From Siphlonurus alternatus (taxonomy: Eukaryota; Arthropoda; Insecta; Ephemeroptera; Siphlonuridae): 64,000 bases of DNA. This document shows, in pieces, positions 37,221-47,989 of the stretch. Both the position numbers and the translations under genes were made by a program. Positions within the stretch are counted from its first letter, which is position 1. Each line of letters starts with the position of its first letter. The DNA lies in the NCBI GenBank assembly GCA_949825025.1, contig OX463778.1, positions 43,440,646 to 43,504,645 on the forward strand, given 5' to 3'. The notes under the pieces were generated by a model, which did not search any database, was not told the DNA's origin, and was given only the letters and a program-made list of their open reading frames with translations.

Positions 37221-40200
37221 TCTATTTATTTATCACTTTAAAATTTAAGATTCATATCTTTAGTAGAATGGAATTTATGAGCTATAACATAATATATGTC
37301 AACCTTAAAGCCTTGCAATGTTCAACACAAATAAAATGAGATTAAGCTGCCTTAAGTAAGTGTATTATTACGTATGGGCTGATAACAGTGAAAAAAGCAA
37401 ACAGTTCTTAAGACTTAAGTAATAGCTTTTGTAACATGGAAGAAAAAAAAAAATAAAATAAAATAAAATAAAAAACACTTTCGTAGTAACTGTAATCACC
37501 GCATGAGCAATGGAATATAATTCTGTCAACAAAGTGTGCCAACCTCACCGAAACATTGAATATTACTGTAATTTATAGTACAGTATGTACACTTTTAGTC
37601 AAATTAAGTGGAACACAGGGTGGCCACAGTAAATGGTCTAGTGAGTAAGCAAAGTTTAACACTATAAACTATAGTCATTAAGATATGACTAGTTACTTCA
37701 TTACAATACCGAATAGTAAATATTACAGACACAATTGACATATAGTACAGTACTGTACATTACTATAATACCGGTATAATATTGGTTGGTGTTGCACGTT
37801 GGAATTTTGACTTGTTCTTTATCACAAATGCAATAAAAAAATTGCAATAAATTTCTTATTCTTGTGTCAAAGAGAAAAGATCATGAAACAAAAACTTAAA
37901 TAAATTGGGACGTTGTCAATCATATTTTTTAAGCATTTTTTTCATCTCTGTAGCAGTGAAATCTACAGAATAATATTGTCACATTATCATGTGATAGAAG
38001 TAAGTTGAATGCTGTTGGTATGAGTTTTTTAAGGAATATGTGTGGTAAAACTAGGATGGATAGAGTGAGAAACACATGGGTGATGAATGAGTGTGGAGTG
38101 AAAGAAAGCGTAATTGACAAGTATGAACGAAGTACACTTCGTTGGTTTGGACATGTTGAGAGAATGGGTGATGAACAAATTGCAAAACAGGTGTTTAAAG
38201 GTAGTGTACAAGGCATGAAAGGATTAGGTAGACCTAAAAAGGTTTGGTTGGATGTGATTGCAGAATGTTTGAAGAACAGAAGTGTTAAAAGTACACAGTG
38301 TAATAGAGAGTGCAGAAGGCAAAAGAGTGTTATGAGTATTTCTGAAGCAAGTGGAGTATGCAAGAATCGAGTGCTTTGGAGGGCAATTTGTAGACGGCCG
38401 AGGTAATAATGCTGCTGGCTTACCCCGTAAAGGGATATGGCGTCATGTTATGTATGTATCATGTGCTTTTTCCTTTAAAAAAATGTCAACCGCAATGGCT
38501 TTATAATGTTTTTATAAAGAGAGAAAATTACTGTACTAAATATCATATTCTTACTAAAAAAATAAGAACGTGCTTAATACATTAACGATAGTAACATTGT
38601 AGTGTACATATTATATAATTATCCTGCTCTTTGGTGTAGTGGTTAGTACACTTGGCTCTCGTCCGAAAGGTCCCCGGTTTAAATCCCGAGTACGGCAGAC
38701 TTTTCGCAACTTGGAATGGGTGTGACTGGCTACTAGATGAAAGAGTTGGTAGGAGGAAGGCAGCTTACGGCTGTCTATACTCCGCTGGGGTGATTAAGAC
38801 CGCGGAATGTTGTGCAAACAACATACGTGCCCCGCTAAGAAACGGTACTTAACTGTCTGGCGTGCAGACTGGGTATTAGGAGCCCCAGAGAGCACTGTGA
38901 ACAATGTTGAAAAACAAGTTCCGCCATTGGTAACCAACCATATTATATAATTATAGTTACATATATTAACATATTATGCAGTTCTACAGTAGCACATAAA
39001 TAACTTCATTTCAATAACAAAATATATTATTATATTATTATTAGACTCTGTACTGAACTCACCTTTCCACAGCCTATGCAGGATGAGTCTGTCTCCAGAG
39101 GTGCTGTAGCTCACTCTGGCCACCTGAAACTGGTTCTGCGGAGCTGCAGAGCTACCCTCCAGTGGAGGTGGGGCAGGGGTGGGTGTGGAGCGGGTGGTGC
39201 GCAGCAGGGCCGAGCGACGGTGTTGCTGAGCGGAGGCCGCGTGGGAGGAGGTGGGTGTGGCACTGCTGCGGGTCAGAGAGGTCTGGGTCTCGGGGAAGCG
39301 TCCACGCAGCCAGCAGCGGTACCACCACCCACCACCAGAGCACAGCAGGAACATGAAGATCACCAGCAACCTGCAAGTGAAAAATTATTGCTGATAAATT
39401 ACTTTATTCCTCGGCATGCAAAGAGAGTCAATGTCACAATACTATTTGTATTCAGTCTATCTTTATCCATTTTTAAAGGTCCGCATCTTATCATACCTGA
39501 TTGGCAGATATATTTGTTTGTCATCACAAATTCCCCACTAAATATTTAATTGTTAGAAAAAACTTACCAGTAATACCATAGCTGATAGAATTGGAATGCT
39601 GGCGACACACAACAGCCAAAGTTGCAACAGTATTCAGTGCGAGGACACCTACAAAAAGAGAGAACATTTTATTTCTAAAAAATACTTACATAAATAATGG
39701 ATCAACTATCAATAAGTCCTGTAGTCCATATAATGAAAGTATGCATATTATATTTTATGAAAAGGTGGGATTTATTTTAAATGTTTACCTTTACTCCTTT
39801 TGTTCTAATGCACTCACCTAGCTAGCTAGCATCTAAATTAAACCTTACTGGAATGCTTCTCTGGACTGTATCCAGTTTTGTAAAACTTTACGTACTGCAT
39901 ACCTGTTATTAGAGATCTGCACGGACCGGATTTTCAAGACTCGGCCCAGCCCGTTTGAGTGGTTGCTGTGCCCTGCCCATGAAACTTGCTTCACAGTACA
40001 TCACTATGTATTGAAAATTTGAGAACTAGCTAGACTTGGCATGGTCCGGCCCGTTTGCAGCCAATGCCAGGCCCGCGGGCTCGTGTAGACCCCTACTGCA
40101 TACCTAATAGAGTATGTATGATACAGAGGCAGTATATGCCCCTGTATAATATGCCAGGGCCAGAAAAGTCAGAATATGCATTGGAAATAAATGGACTACT

Positions 40201-42363
40201 GTACAGACTATATACTATCTAACCATACAGTATGCAGGACAGATCAGGTAAGTAGAGTGTGCTGTACTATCCATACAGAACATGTTGAGGGATTATTGAA
40301 AGCTGTTAGAGTACATACTACTGTAGCTGAAAATTATACAGAACATAATATGATGCTTGTATAAATTATACTCTGCAAACTCGATTTTTGAAATTTCTAT
40401 GTTGCTACACTGACTTTCATTCCATTGCATATGGACTTGGCACATCCTGATCGATCGTCAAATCCTTGTACAGTACAGTATATAGTCACACTGTCATATT
40501 TGCATACAGTATGCATACTGGAGATGGACCACCACAATGGTATGCATACAATGATTGCTCTCAACTTACGTGTAATATCTTGTCTCTCCATTGACTTCAT
40601 ATCCACAATATTTAGCATCTACCTGTAGAATAAAGCAAGGAATTAATTCTGCAGAAGGAGCAGGTCTACAGTATGCAGACTAAAAGATTAAAGATTAAAT
40701 AGCAGTGTGTACACACATTACATACATACACCACTGCTTGCGGCTATTGTGGGTATTCCACCACGGTGGCTCGCTTGCTTGCGGCTGACTCTCTCAGCCC
40801 CTCCCTGAACTCACCAACACTCCGAGCATCCACAAGCCCAGAGTCCAACAAATTCCACTCCCTCACCGTTCTTCTCAAAAAAGAATACTTGCCCACATCA
40901 TTTTTGCTTCTCCTATACTCCAGCTTCCAATCATGGTCCCTCCTACCTTTATAACGCCCTTCCTCAGTACGATCGCTAAGCTCCTCCCAGCCCTTTTGGT
41001 TCCTAGTTATTTTATACATTGCTGTCAGTCTACTTTGCTTCCTCCTTTCCTCCAGATCCTCCCATCCCAGTTGCTCTATCATTCTAGTCACACTCTCTCT
41101 TCCCTTATAAATTTTGTTTTTATCACAGATAAAGCTCCAGTTCCCCTTTTCTAAGACCCTTCTTGCTGCTCGTCTTTGTATCTTTTCCATCTCTTTCTTC
41201 CCTTTTGCTCTATACGGGTCCCATGCATTACATCCATATTCCATTATTGGTCTAATCAGAGACTTGTATGCTTTTTCTCTTACTGTCCTGCCTGCCCCCT
41301 TAAGATTCCTCATTACAAACTCAAGATTCCTTCTGCTCTTTGCGGTTACATACCTAATATGTTCATCCCAATTAAGTTTGCACTGAAGCATTACTCCCAG
41401 ATATTTGTATTTGTCCTCTGATTTGATTTCTTCCCCCTCCATAAAATATTTAACCTGACTTTGCTCCCTTCTTTTGTTGAACTTAACCACACTACATTTT
41501 CCCACATTAAGCTTCATTTTATTAGCTTCTATCCATATACCCACTGTCTCCAGATCCTTTTGTAGAATTTGCTCATCCTGCTTATTACTTACTGTCCTAT
41601 AGATTACGCTGTCATCAGCAAAAAGCCTCATCTCCGACTCCAAATTCTGTACAATATCATTAATAAAAATAATAAAAAGTAGCGGCCCTAGCACACTACC
41701 CTGAGGGACTCCGGAAGTAACCTTCACTACCTCAGACAACGTTTGCCCTAGCTTGACTCTCTGTACTCTATCAGTTAAAAAATCTTCTATAAAATTTATC
41801 AAGCCGTCTTCACCTACCGCTTCTCTTATTTTATTCACTAGTATATTATGTGGCACCTTATCAAATGCTTTCTCGAAATCCAAAAATATTGCATGTATTT
41901 CCTCTCCTTTATCAATGCCTTCCTCGAGGTCCTGCACTAGCCCCAGAAGCTGAGTATCACATGAATAATTCCCCCTAAATCCGTGCTGTTGTTTGCAAAA
42001 ATATCCCTTCCGTTCTAGCTTAAGTCTCATGTACTTAACTACTATCTTCTCCATTACTTTTGAAACTACTGATGTAAGGCTTACTGGTCTGTAGTTTTTA
42101 ACTTCACTTTTTGCTCCTCCCTTATAAATTGGAATAACCCACGCCTCTCTCCACCCATCTGGCATTTTACCTTGTTTCATTACCGTCTCAAAAATAAGCA
42201 TTTGGTACTTACAATGCTTATCAATACACCATTGGTAAGACAAACCTTAAATAATGACAATTTGCTATTAATGTCATCTTCAGATATTCTAACAAGTTAT
42301 TAACATAAATAAACTTACGAAGTCCATGATGAATGGCAGTAGAATTACTATGATGTTCCACAT
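35986..42363 (-). CDS. VOPP1: VOPP1/WBP1-like membrane adaptor with two PPSY motifs
   Basis: Five minus-strand exons: 42319-42363, 40570-40622, 39568-39648, 39063-39370, 35986-36422, all GT-AG and in phase, giving 307 aa. Residues 1-18 form a signal peptide (MWNIIVILLPFIMDF and on). A short cysteine-rich luminal part follows (C21, C34, paired C40-C41 and C45-C46), then a membrane segment (about 56-77, LWYYWLLVIFMFLLC) and a disordered Ser/Pro-rich cytosolic tail with PPSY at 174-177 and 209-212. The EYCCxxxCCV...LWYYW pattern matches VOPP1 and the related WBP1 family, endosomal/lysosomal adaptors whose PPxY motifs bind WW domains of NEDD4-type ubiquitin ligases. The end, PTAL, fits a class I PDZ ligand. 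No in-frame ATG lies upstream of the chosen start. A LINE sits in intron 1. Family is firm; VOPP1 versus WBP1 is less so. Confidence 0.88.
36696..36722. repeat. (AAG)n microsatellite
   Basis: About eight GAA units following a poly(A) run in the last intron of the VOPP1-like gene. Confidence 0.9.
36779..37044. mobile_element. Palindromic MITE
   Basis: Long imperfect inverted repeats: the left arm ACTGTCAACAAGA...TTGTTGGAG...ATTATTTTTATCC...AAAATGCGGCTGCAAAG...GAGTTTTGTGATGTCAC pairs with the right arm read backwards. The centre carries a TGACGTCG-like half. It lies in the last intron of the VOPP1-like gene and has no coding frame. The target duplication is unclear. Confidence 0.7.
37060..37228 (+). 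repeat. Retroelement 3' end followed by (TTTA)n
   Basis: A short unique block containing GGCCTAATGGCCTAAATCCC and CAATAAAGACGA leads straight into about 100 bases of TTTA repeats. A defined 3' end passing into a simple repeat is typical of non-LTR retrotransposons or their SINE partners. Only the tail is present. Confidence 0.6.
37990..38460 (+). mobile_element. LINE 3' fragment (C-terminal end of reverse-transcriptase ORF)
   Basis: A plus-strand open frame at 38005-38406 (133 aa) contains TLRWFGHVERMGDEQIAKQV and LGRPKKVWLD, the motif set found at the C-terminus of non-LTR reverse-transcriptase ORFs. No catalytic motifs remain. The stop is followed by a short 3' UTR ending in TATGTATGTATC. 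It is a 5'-truncated, dead copy in the last intron of the VOPP1-like gene, in antisense to it. Confidence 0.75.
38623..38938 (+). mobile_element. tRNA-derived SINE with 16-bp target duplication
   Basis: The first 77 bases resemble a tRNA: A-box TGGTGTAGTGG, an anticodon-arm-like GGCTCTCGTCCGAAAGG, and B-box GGTTTAAATCC. An unrelated body of about 240 bases follows and ends ...TTGGTAACCAAC. A perfect 16-base direct repeat, CATATTATATAATTAT, flanks it at 38607-38622 and 38939-38954, showing retrotransposition. The internal Pol III promoter looks intact. It lies in the last intron of the VOPP1-like gene. Confidence 0.88.
39910..40095. mobile_element. hAT-like MITE
   Basis: Inverted ends TAGAGATCTGCACGGACCGG and (right, reverse complement) TAGGGGTCTACACGAGCCCG enclose 186 GC-richer bases in a VOPP1 intron. 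These termini resemble hAT ends. ACTGCATACC occurs just outside both sides, but on the left it is separated from the terminus by several bases, so the duplication is only approximate. Confidence 0.6.
40720..42243 (-). mobile_element. Jockey-like non-LTR retrotransposon, reverse-transcriptase ORF, 5'-truncated
   Basis: An uninterrupted 499-codon frame (40744-42243) carries reverse-transcriptase motifs in order: an N-terminal WVIPIYKGGAKSEVKNYRPV (35-54), motif A IFLDFEKAFDKVPH (119-132), motif B GVPQGSVLGP (178-187), catalytic FADD (208-211) and the thumb-region YKYLGV. The upstream endonuclease domain and ORF1 are missing, so it cannot move alone. The frame has no stops or shifts, so the insertion is young or recently active. 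The 3' end runs into TGTATGTATGTAATG. It sits in intron 1 of the VOPP1-like gene in sense orientation. Confidence 0.93.
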
Positions 42364-42770
42364 ATTTACAAACGACTTCAAGACCACTTTGGCCTTGTCA
42401 AAAAATTTCACTAACCAAGACCCACAATCATTAGTCCCGTTAACTTGCAAAATCACAGGCTAGACAAACTGTATTACTATTCATAAGAAACAGAATAATT
42501 TAAAAAACTTGTTGTGAAATAAGATTAACATTATATTCTTCCTTAAAGTCATCAAATACAGGAAGAAAAGGAGAAAAATTTTTAGCTTTTTACAGTTCTT
42601 ATTTTCTCTATTTTTTCTTGCGCAATTTTCGTCAGCTGACTGGCGCACCTTGACGGCGGACGGTAAGTGGCGGTATTTTTTTTAAATTCTTGCTTTGGGG
42701 ACAAAAGTTCTCTAACAAAAAAGTTTCTACATAATTTATTATTTATTAAAATCTTTTGCTAATGCTAAAC

Positions 42771-42832
42771 CAGGGGCGTAACTACCAGGGAGGCAGATTG
42801 GGCACAACCCCCGGGCCCGGTTAATTGGCATG
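42771..42832 (+). mobile_element. Possible hAT-type terminus
   Basis: CAGGGGCGTAACTACCAGGG followed by a GC-rich CCCCCGGGCCCGG block looks like one end of a hAT-like element, abutting a long TA run. A related terminus read in the other direction (TTACGCCGCGCCCCTA) occurs near 44090, so the two could once have bounded one element. Weak. Confidence 0.35.
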
Positions 42833-42983
<151 letters not shown>

Positions 42984-43002
42984 TACAAGGATACACCCCT
43001 AA

Positions 43003-43284
43003 AGGTGAAAACAGCCGCCCACTCTACGCGTTCTGATTGGTCGGAAGTTTGGAGGGGCCAAACTCGGTGCTAAGCTCGGTGCTAAGGTGCTAAGCGCACA
43101 AATAATTGCGCTCGTCAATTGTTTTAACCGCGAAATTCAAAAATTTTCAACAATTGCATTGAATTCGTGTGCTAAGGCAATCAGCTGTTTAAAAAAAACA
43201 CGATCGGAAACATTTGAGCGAGTGTTTCAACTGACTTTCTTAGCACCAAATCGGCGGTGCTAAGCGTAGCGGCTGTTTTCACCT
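43003..43284 (+). mobile_element. Harbinger-like MITE A, copy 1
   Basis: 282 bases bounded by AGGTGAAAACAGCCGC and GCGGCTGTTTTCACCT, flanked on both sides by TAA (43000-43002 and 43285-43287). Three-base TWA duplications are the mark of PIF/Harbinger elements. It interrupts a repeat whose uninterrupted form, read on the opposite strand, is present near 59900 (CCCCTAAGAGCTTACAGCTC), which confirms the boundary. The interior holds repeated GGTGCTAAG motifs and no open frame. Confidence 0.9.
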
Positions 43285-43375
43285 TAAGAGCTCTAGCTTA
43301 CAGCTCGCTGCGGGGTAATGGGTATAGGGATAATTAAGGTAGGAAACGGATGTTGCGGCCACGGTCTAGCTGTTA

Positions 43376-43869
43376 AGGTGGATTCAGATGGCGGCAACGG
43401 CGACGCGGCGCGATTTTAACTTAAAAGGTGAAAACAGCCGCTACGCTTAGCACCGCCGATTTGGTGCTAAGAAAGTCAGTTGAAACACTCGCTCAAATGT
43501 TTCCGATCGTGTTTTTTTCAAACAGCTGATTGCCTTAGCACACGAATTCAATGCAATTGTTGAAAATTTTTGAATTTCGCGGTTAAAACAATTGACGAGC
43601 GCAATTATTTGTGCGCTTAGCACTTTAGCACCGAGCTTAGCACCGAGTTTGGTCTCTCCAAACTTCCGACCAATCAGAACGCGTAGAGTGGGCGGCTGTT
43701 TTCACCTAAAAGCTGCGAAATCCTATGCGGCGGCGAATTCGCAGGTAATCGCGTTAATTACGATGCTCTTTTTCTTTTAATCGCCCAATATGGCCGCCAA
43801 CGGATGTTACAGCAAGTGCGCATTATTCGCGTCGCGTCGCATGGTAAAAATCGCCATGTGACTCCACCT
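43376..43869 (+). mobile_element. Harbinger-like MITE B, interrupted by MITE A
   Basis: Outer ends AGGTGGATTCAGATGGCG and CGCCATGTGACTCCACCT are inverted repeats with two mismatches, and TTA flanks both sides (43373-43375 and 43870-43872). Removing the internal MITE A copy and its duplication leaves about 209 bases. It is inserted in the same SINE-like host repeat as MITE A copy 1. Confidence 0.85.
43426..43707 (-). mobile_element. Harbinger-like MITE A, copy 2, nested inside MITE B
   Basis: The same 282-base element as at 43003-43284 in the opposite orientation, with identical terminal 16-mers and AAA flanking both ends (43423-43425, 43708-43710). Equal lengths and near-identical interiors show the two copies are recent. 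Confidence 0.9.
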
Positions 43870-43872
43870 TTA

Positions 43873-43970
43873 CGCGTCCCAGAATTCGCTGAGGTGAGAC
43901 TGAGGGAACCGTGGAAAACCTCAGTCAGAACGGACACCTCTACTTTTTCTCAATGGAGCATATCATAATC
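43873..43970. mobile_element. SINE core fragment
   Basis: The block with GAGGGAACCGTGGAAAACCT, CAGTCAGAACGGACACC and CTCAATGGAGC resumes the host repeat split by the MITEs (it begins upstream near 43287 with GAGCTCTAGCTTACAGCTCG). It shares its core with 44880-45085 and with the 5S-headed SINE at 5.6 kb. Confidence 0.7.
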
Positions 43971-44879
43971 ATAAAAAAAAAAACGTGCCTCCGGCAGTGT
44001 CTCTGTCTCCCCCTCGACGCAGGGACGTAGAATGTTTGCCCCCCGGCCCACAATTTGAAAAATTTACGCCGCGCCCCTATTATAGCTGTGCTAAGCATAT
44101 AATAATAATTGTGTTTGTATATACATATACGTAGATTTATATTATAGACATAAGACGCACATATTATACATATACCACAGTAGTCTAAGTACATCATTAT
44201 AGTTATATATACATGCAGGTTTTTATTTATTTTTACTTCCTCGCGCGATCAGACTCGATGGACGAGGATCTATACTCTCGTCAAACAACACATATTATAT
44301 ATAATGTATATTTTATCGATCTATATAATATATAATTATTATAAAATTATAAATTCATAGTTTCATAAGTATTAAATATAAATCTGGGGATTATTAATTA
44401 TTTTTATCAAATTAATGTATATATTATAAAATTAAAATAAATTTAGTATTATTAAAAATTTAGCTGTCTGGTATATTAATTAAAATATTTAAATTATTTA
44501 TATAATCTTTTAAGAATATAATTATTGAATGCACGTCATAATAAACATATTATATTATACTCATTCCATCCAGTGTTCACTAATGTAAAAAAAAAACTCA
44601 GATGAGTGGATAAATTTAAATTTGATATCTAATTTAATATTTAACATCATGCAACGTATAATATATTGTAGTGTTTGACCTGTTGGTCCACTTGAGATCG
44701 CCTCTAGGCCAAAATCTACGACCGTATTTATTAGTTGCTTTAGACTTAAATAAAATATAAATATAATAATTATGAAGTATATATAACACGATCGAAATAC
44801 AATATATAATATAATTGGTAGATATAAATTATAATTAACAATTTTTTATGTGTGTGTGTGTGTGTATATATATTAATTG

Positions 44880-45085
44880 AGCTTAGAGCTCGAGGCGGAG
44901 TAATGGGTAGGGATCAGGGGTGTGTGGAAAAGATGGTGGCCACGGCCTCTTATGCGTCTCAGCATTTGCTGAGTTGCTGAGAAGAGACTAAGGAAACCGT
45001 GGAAAACCTCAGTCAGGACGAACACCTCTACTTTTTATCAATGGGCCAGAGTAATGTCCAAAGCCTGGGAAACCACACACAAGTG
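44880..45085. mobile_element. SINE core fragment, second copy
   Basis: Contains GGTGGCCACGGCCTC, CAGCATTTGCTGAG, GAAACCGTGGAAAACCTCAG and GTCCAAAGCCTGGGAAACC, in the same order as the minus-strand SINE at 5511-5905 read on the plus strand. The RNA-derived head is absent, so this copy lacks its promoter end. Confidence 0.72.
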
Positions 45086-45145
45086 CAAATTAATTTTTAA
45101 CTCTTCATCTTGATTAAAAAACTTTCATGATGCACTAATGGAGTA

Positions 45146-45439
45146 TCGACCTCAAAATTTTTTATTGCAAAAATAGATAGAGCGTGCAAAGTTATGCTAC
45201 CCTGATTTTTTTGAGCCCTGGAACTATTTTTTAAAAAATCATTGAAAGTCCTTTTTGTGACGTCACGCGGCGGCAAGTCCTATCTTTTTCTTAAGGAGGG
45301 GCGTCTCGTGACGTCACAAAAATAACTTTCAATAATTTTTTAAAAATAGTTCCCGCGGGCTCTAAAAAATCTGAAAAAAATCAGGGTAGCATAACTTTGC
45401 ACGCTTTATCCATTTCTGCAATAAAAAAATTGTGGTCGA
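45146..45439. mobile_element. Near-palindromic MITE, TA duplication (copy 2)
   Basis: Same family as 26872-27173: ends TCGACCTCA / GGTCGA, shared arm segments GAGCGTGCAAAGTTATGCTA and CTCTAAAAAATCTGAAAAAA, and central TGACGTCAC. TA lies on both sides. The palindrome continues a few bases past the TA, so the terminus is uncertain by about 5 bases. Confidence 0.82.
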
Positions 45440-45990
45440 TACTCCATTTACTTTATTGTCTCCATATAAAAGGTTGTTTTTGCTTTTGTATTATTAATTT
45501 TTTGGGCCTTAACATTAGATAGCAATGGTTTATTATATTGTAAATTTTAGATATAAAAAGTATTAAGAGTTATAAATTTAATATATTATAATATATATTA
45601 TGCTGAATTTAATGTGAAGTGTTAGTAATATTTCTTTATTCTGTTTTGATGTAACGATTTAATTAATGCTCAAAATTTCTAATTGTTTTTATGTTTTTAT
45701 TTTTATCTCAACATTTCACATATTAATCATTTAATTTCAAAAAATTGAAACGAGAATAAATTAAGTTTCGTCAATGAAAGTAAATATATATTGTTTCTGG
45801 TTCTTTTTTTTTAACAACTTTAACATTAATAACATCACTCAATCTCTGGGTTACAAAACGTGGATCGAATTACAAAGTATTTGAAATATCAGTCTGTAGC
45901 CGGATTCTTGAACTTATGATCTGAAATTGAATTCATAAAAGTTAGGTTAATTGTTCACAAGTAAAGATATCTGCAGAAGTTTAAACTTAC

Positions 45991-47933
45991 CAGGGTTAAA
46001 CATGAGGGTACCGACACTGGGTAACTCCCTGGTCACCTCAAAGATGCGCAGAAAGGTCGTTGCGACGAAATTCTTGGCTCGCTCGATGTCGTCTCTCACG
46101 AGCTGCGTGCTCGAGTCCAGACGGAACTTAATGATGGGCTTCACCGGGTTCTCATCGGAGCTTTCCTGCAAATACAATTTACCACGTAAGGCTTTGATTG
46201 AATGAAGTTCATGACACACCCACCTTGATACCGAGGATGAGCTTCTTCCAAGTGGCCCTGGACTCGAGGGTCTTTTCACGCAGACGGCGACAGACCAGTG
46301 CACTGAGACAGTTCATCAGGCGTACCATGTCCTCACTGACACCTTGCTGACGGGAGATCAGCGCCTCCCACTGCTTCTGATGCACCCACATGTGCTCCGC
46401 ACACAAGAACAGGTAGCTGCACGCACACATAATATAAATATATATTAGTTTTTTTTATAAATAAATAATTTGAATATAACATTTTAACAATAATAACACT
46501 TCTTAATATGCAATGTGCATGCTTACTGTAAGATCCTACGACGAGAACACGTCAAATAATTCGTAACTTTTTCTTCTAAATCATTTAAATAGAAAGGTCG
46601 AAACTCAGAAATTTCATTAACAGGTAGGATTTCCATATTATCGCCGAGTCTGTGAACAGTATATAGAACCACCGTGAGAGTCAGAGTACATTTCATGTTA
46701 AAAAAAAAAAAAAAAAGTGGGGGCTTACGCTTTCTCCCAGATGGGGTGCATGGTGAGGACGACTGAGGAGGCGGCCATGAGACTTGACCTGCAGAACTGC
46801 CGCGATATTTGAGTCTCTTTAGCCCAGGGTGCAGGGCCCGTCACCACGCACCGTGGGAACGGTGGTGGTAACGAGCGCACCTGCAGACGACGCTGCTGCC
46901 ACGGGTCGAGCAGAGCCTCTCGCAGCAAAGCCTCTCGGCTGCCGCGGTCCCAATCCGACTCAGCGCGCTGCCGCAGCCACCGTAGCAGCCCGCGGAGTCT
47001 GCAGTAAGTACGACCTCAGGTTAGACGTTAGACAATGTATTCAGTTGATTATAAATCAGACACTATCTCTCGTAATAATGCCATAACAATAATTAACAAT
47101 TATTCTGCAATATTTTAGAATTCATAACAAAATATTTAAATTTTTGTATTTTGGTTAGAATAATTTATTCTTATTATTATACAAACAAAACACCTGTAAA
47201 GCTGAGGAAACTGAAACTTTCCCATTTTGATTGCACTAAAGTTACCTAGTGTCCTGTGTGAATTTGACGTTGGTTTTGGCCATGACTCGCTGCCACAGGT
47301 GGTCTGGTAGCTGCTCCACGTCTTCAGCGCGGATGTCCTGCACAAAGGTCATGACCATCACCCTGCCGAGTCTTCTAGTGGTGCTCAAGGCGTACCTGGG
47401 TCACGTAGAACTCAATGCGCGCCAGCTCCTCGGGAGTGATCTCGAACTCGATGAGGTCTCTGGAGGTGACCAATTGCTCAAAAATCTGCTGTTCAGGCCA
47501 TTTAGCCTCTCGCTCACGCCACACCGGGCCTGCGGCAACCTGCGCATAAATAATTTTTTACCGCATTGAAAATAATACTCCTGAAAAATCCAGAAAAGTA
47601 ATAAGTAAATGTTTTCCTTTCACCGTTTTCTGAAGAAATTCATTCAGCTTGTTTTTATAAACGCGCCCAATGAGTTCAGTTGGCATTTGTCCTCGATCGA
47701 ATGGTTGCTATATAATTAAAACAAAAATACAATGAGTATACAGATACAGTAACCCATAATCAAAACATTATGACAAGTATATCATTTCTACTTGCCCGGA
47801 CAAAAGAAGACCTCACGATGCCCGAACGGTCCATGAGCACCGGAGTGTCCCTAGAAACGACTCGGAGTCGCTTGGACACCGGCGCTTCTCGCTCCTCGTC
47901 GTCCGAAGACACACCTCTCTCAAAGTCCATCAT
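45991..47933 (-). CDS. N-terminal tail of an axonemal-type dynein heavy chain, motor missing
   Basis: Eight minus-strand exons: 47817-47933, 47624-47707, 47396-47539, 47246-47337, 46729-46998, 46527-46649, 46224-46416, 45991-46165. All have GT-AG ends and phases agree, giving 399 codons from ATG 47933 and then a good donor. The order of features (a LLDPWQQRRL helix; PPPFPRCVVTGPAPWAKE; a LTMHPIWEKAL segment; a NCLSALVCRRLREKTLESR helix; IIKFRLDSSTQLVRDDIERA) matches what I recall of the tail of DNAH3/7/12-type inner-arm dynein heavy chains. These chains exceed 3,900 residues, yet no linker, AAA or stalk exon follows before the next gene at 42363. It may be truncated by rearrangement or assembly, or continue across a giant intron outside the window. 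Family assignment is from memory; gene structure is well supported. Confidence 0.68.
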
Positions 47934-47954
47934 TACTGGACAAACCGCAATAAT

Positions 47955-47957
<3 letters not shown>

Positions 47958-47986
<29 letters not shown>
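47958..47986. repeat. (TA)n microsatellite
   Basis: A short TA run just upstream of the dynein-like first exon. Confidence 0.9.
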
Positions 47987-47989
47987 GCC

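Noticed and set aside
38005..38406. Host gene of 133 aa
   Set aside because: The WFGHVERM and GRPKKVW motifs are typical of LINE ORF ends, and no catalytic domain or start context is present.
38623..38699. Functional tRNA gene
   Set aside because: The acceptor stem does not pair well, and the tRNA-like part is joined to a SINE body within one target duplication.
38974..39549. Overlapping long frames around the VOPP1 fourth exon
   Set aside because: They are antisense or out-of-phase shadows of the GC-rich exon 39063-39370.
47760..47816. Longer first dynein-like exon using the donor at 47791
   Set aside because: That donor gives phase 1, which puts stops in the next exon; the GTGAGG donor at 47816 gives phase 0 and keeps the frame open.
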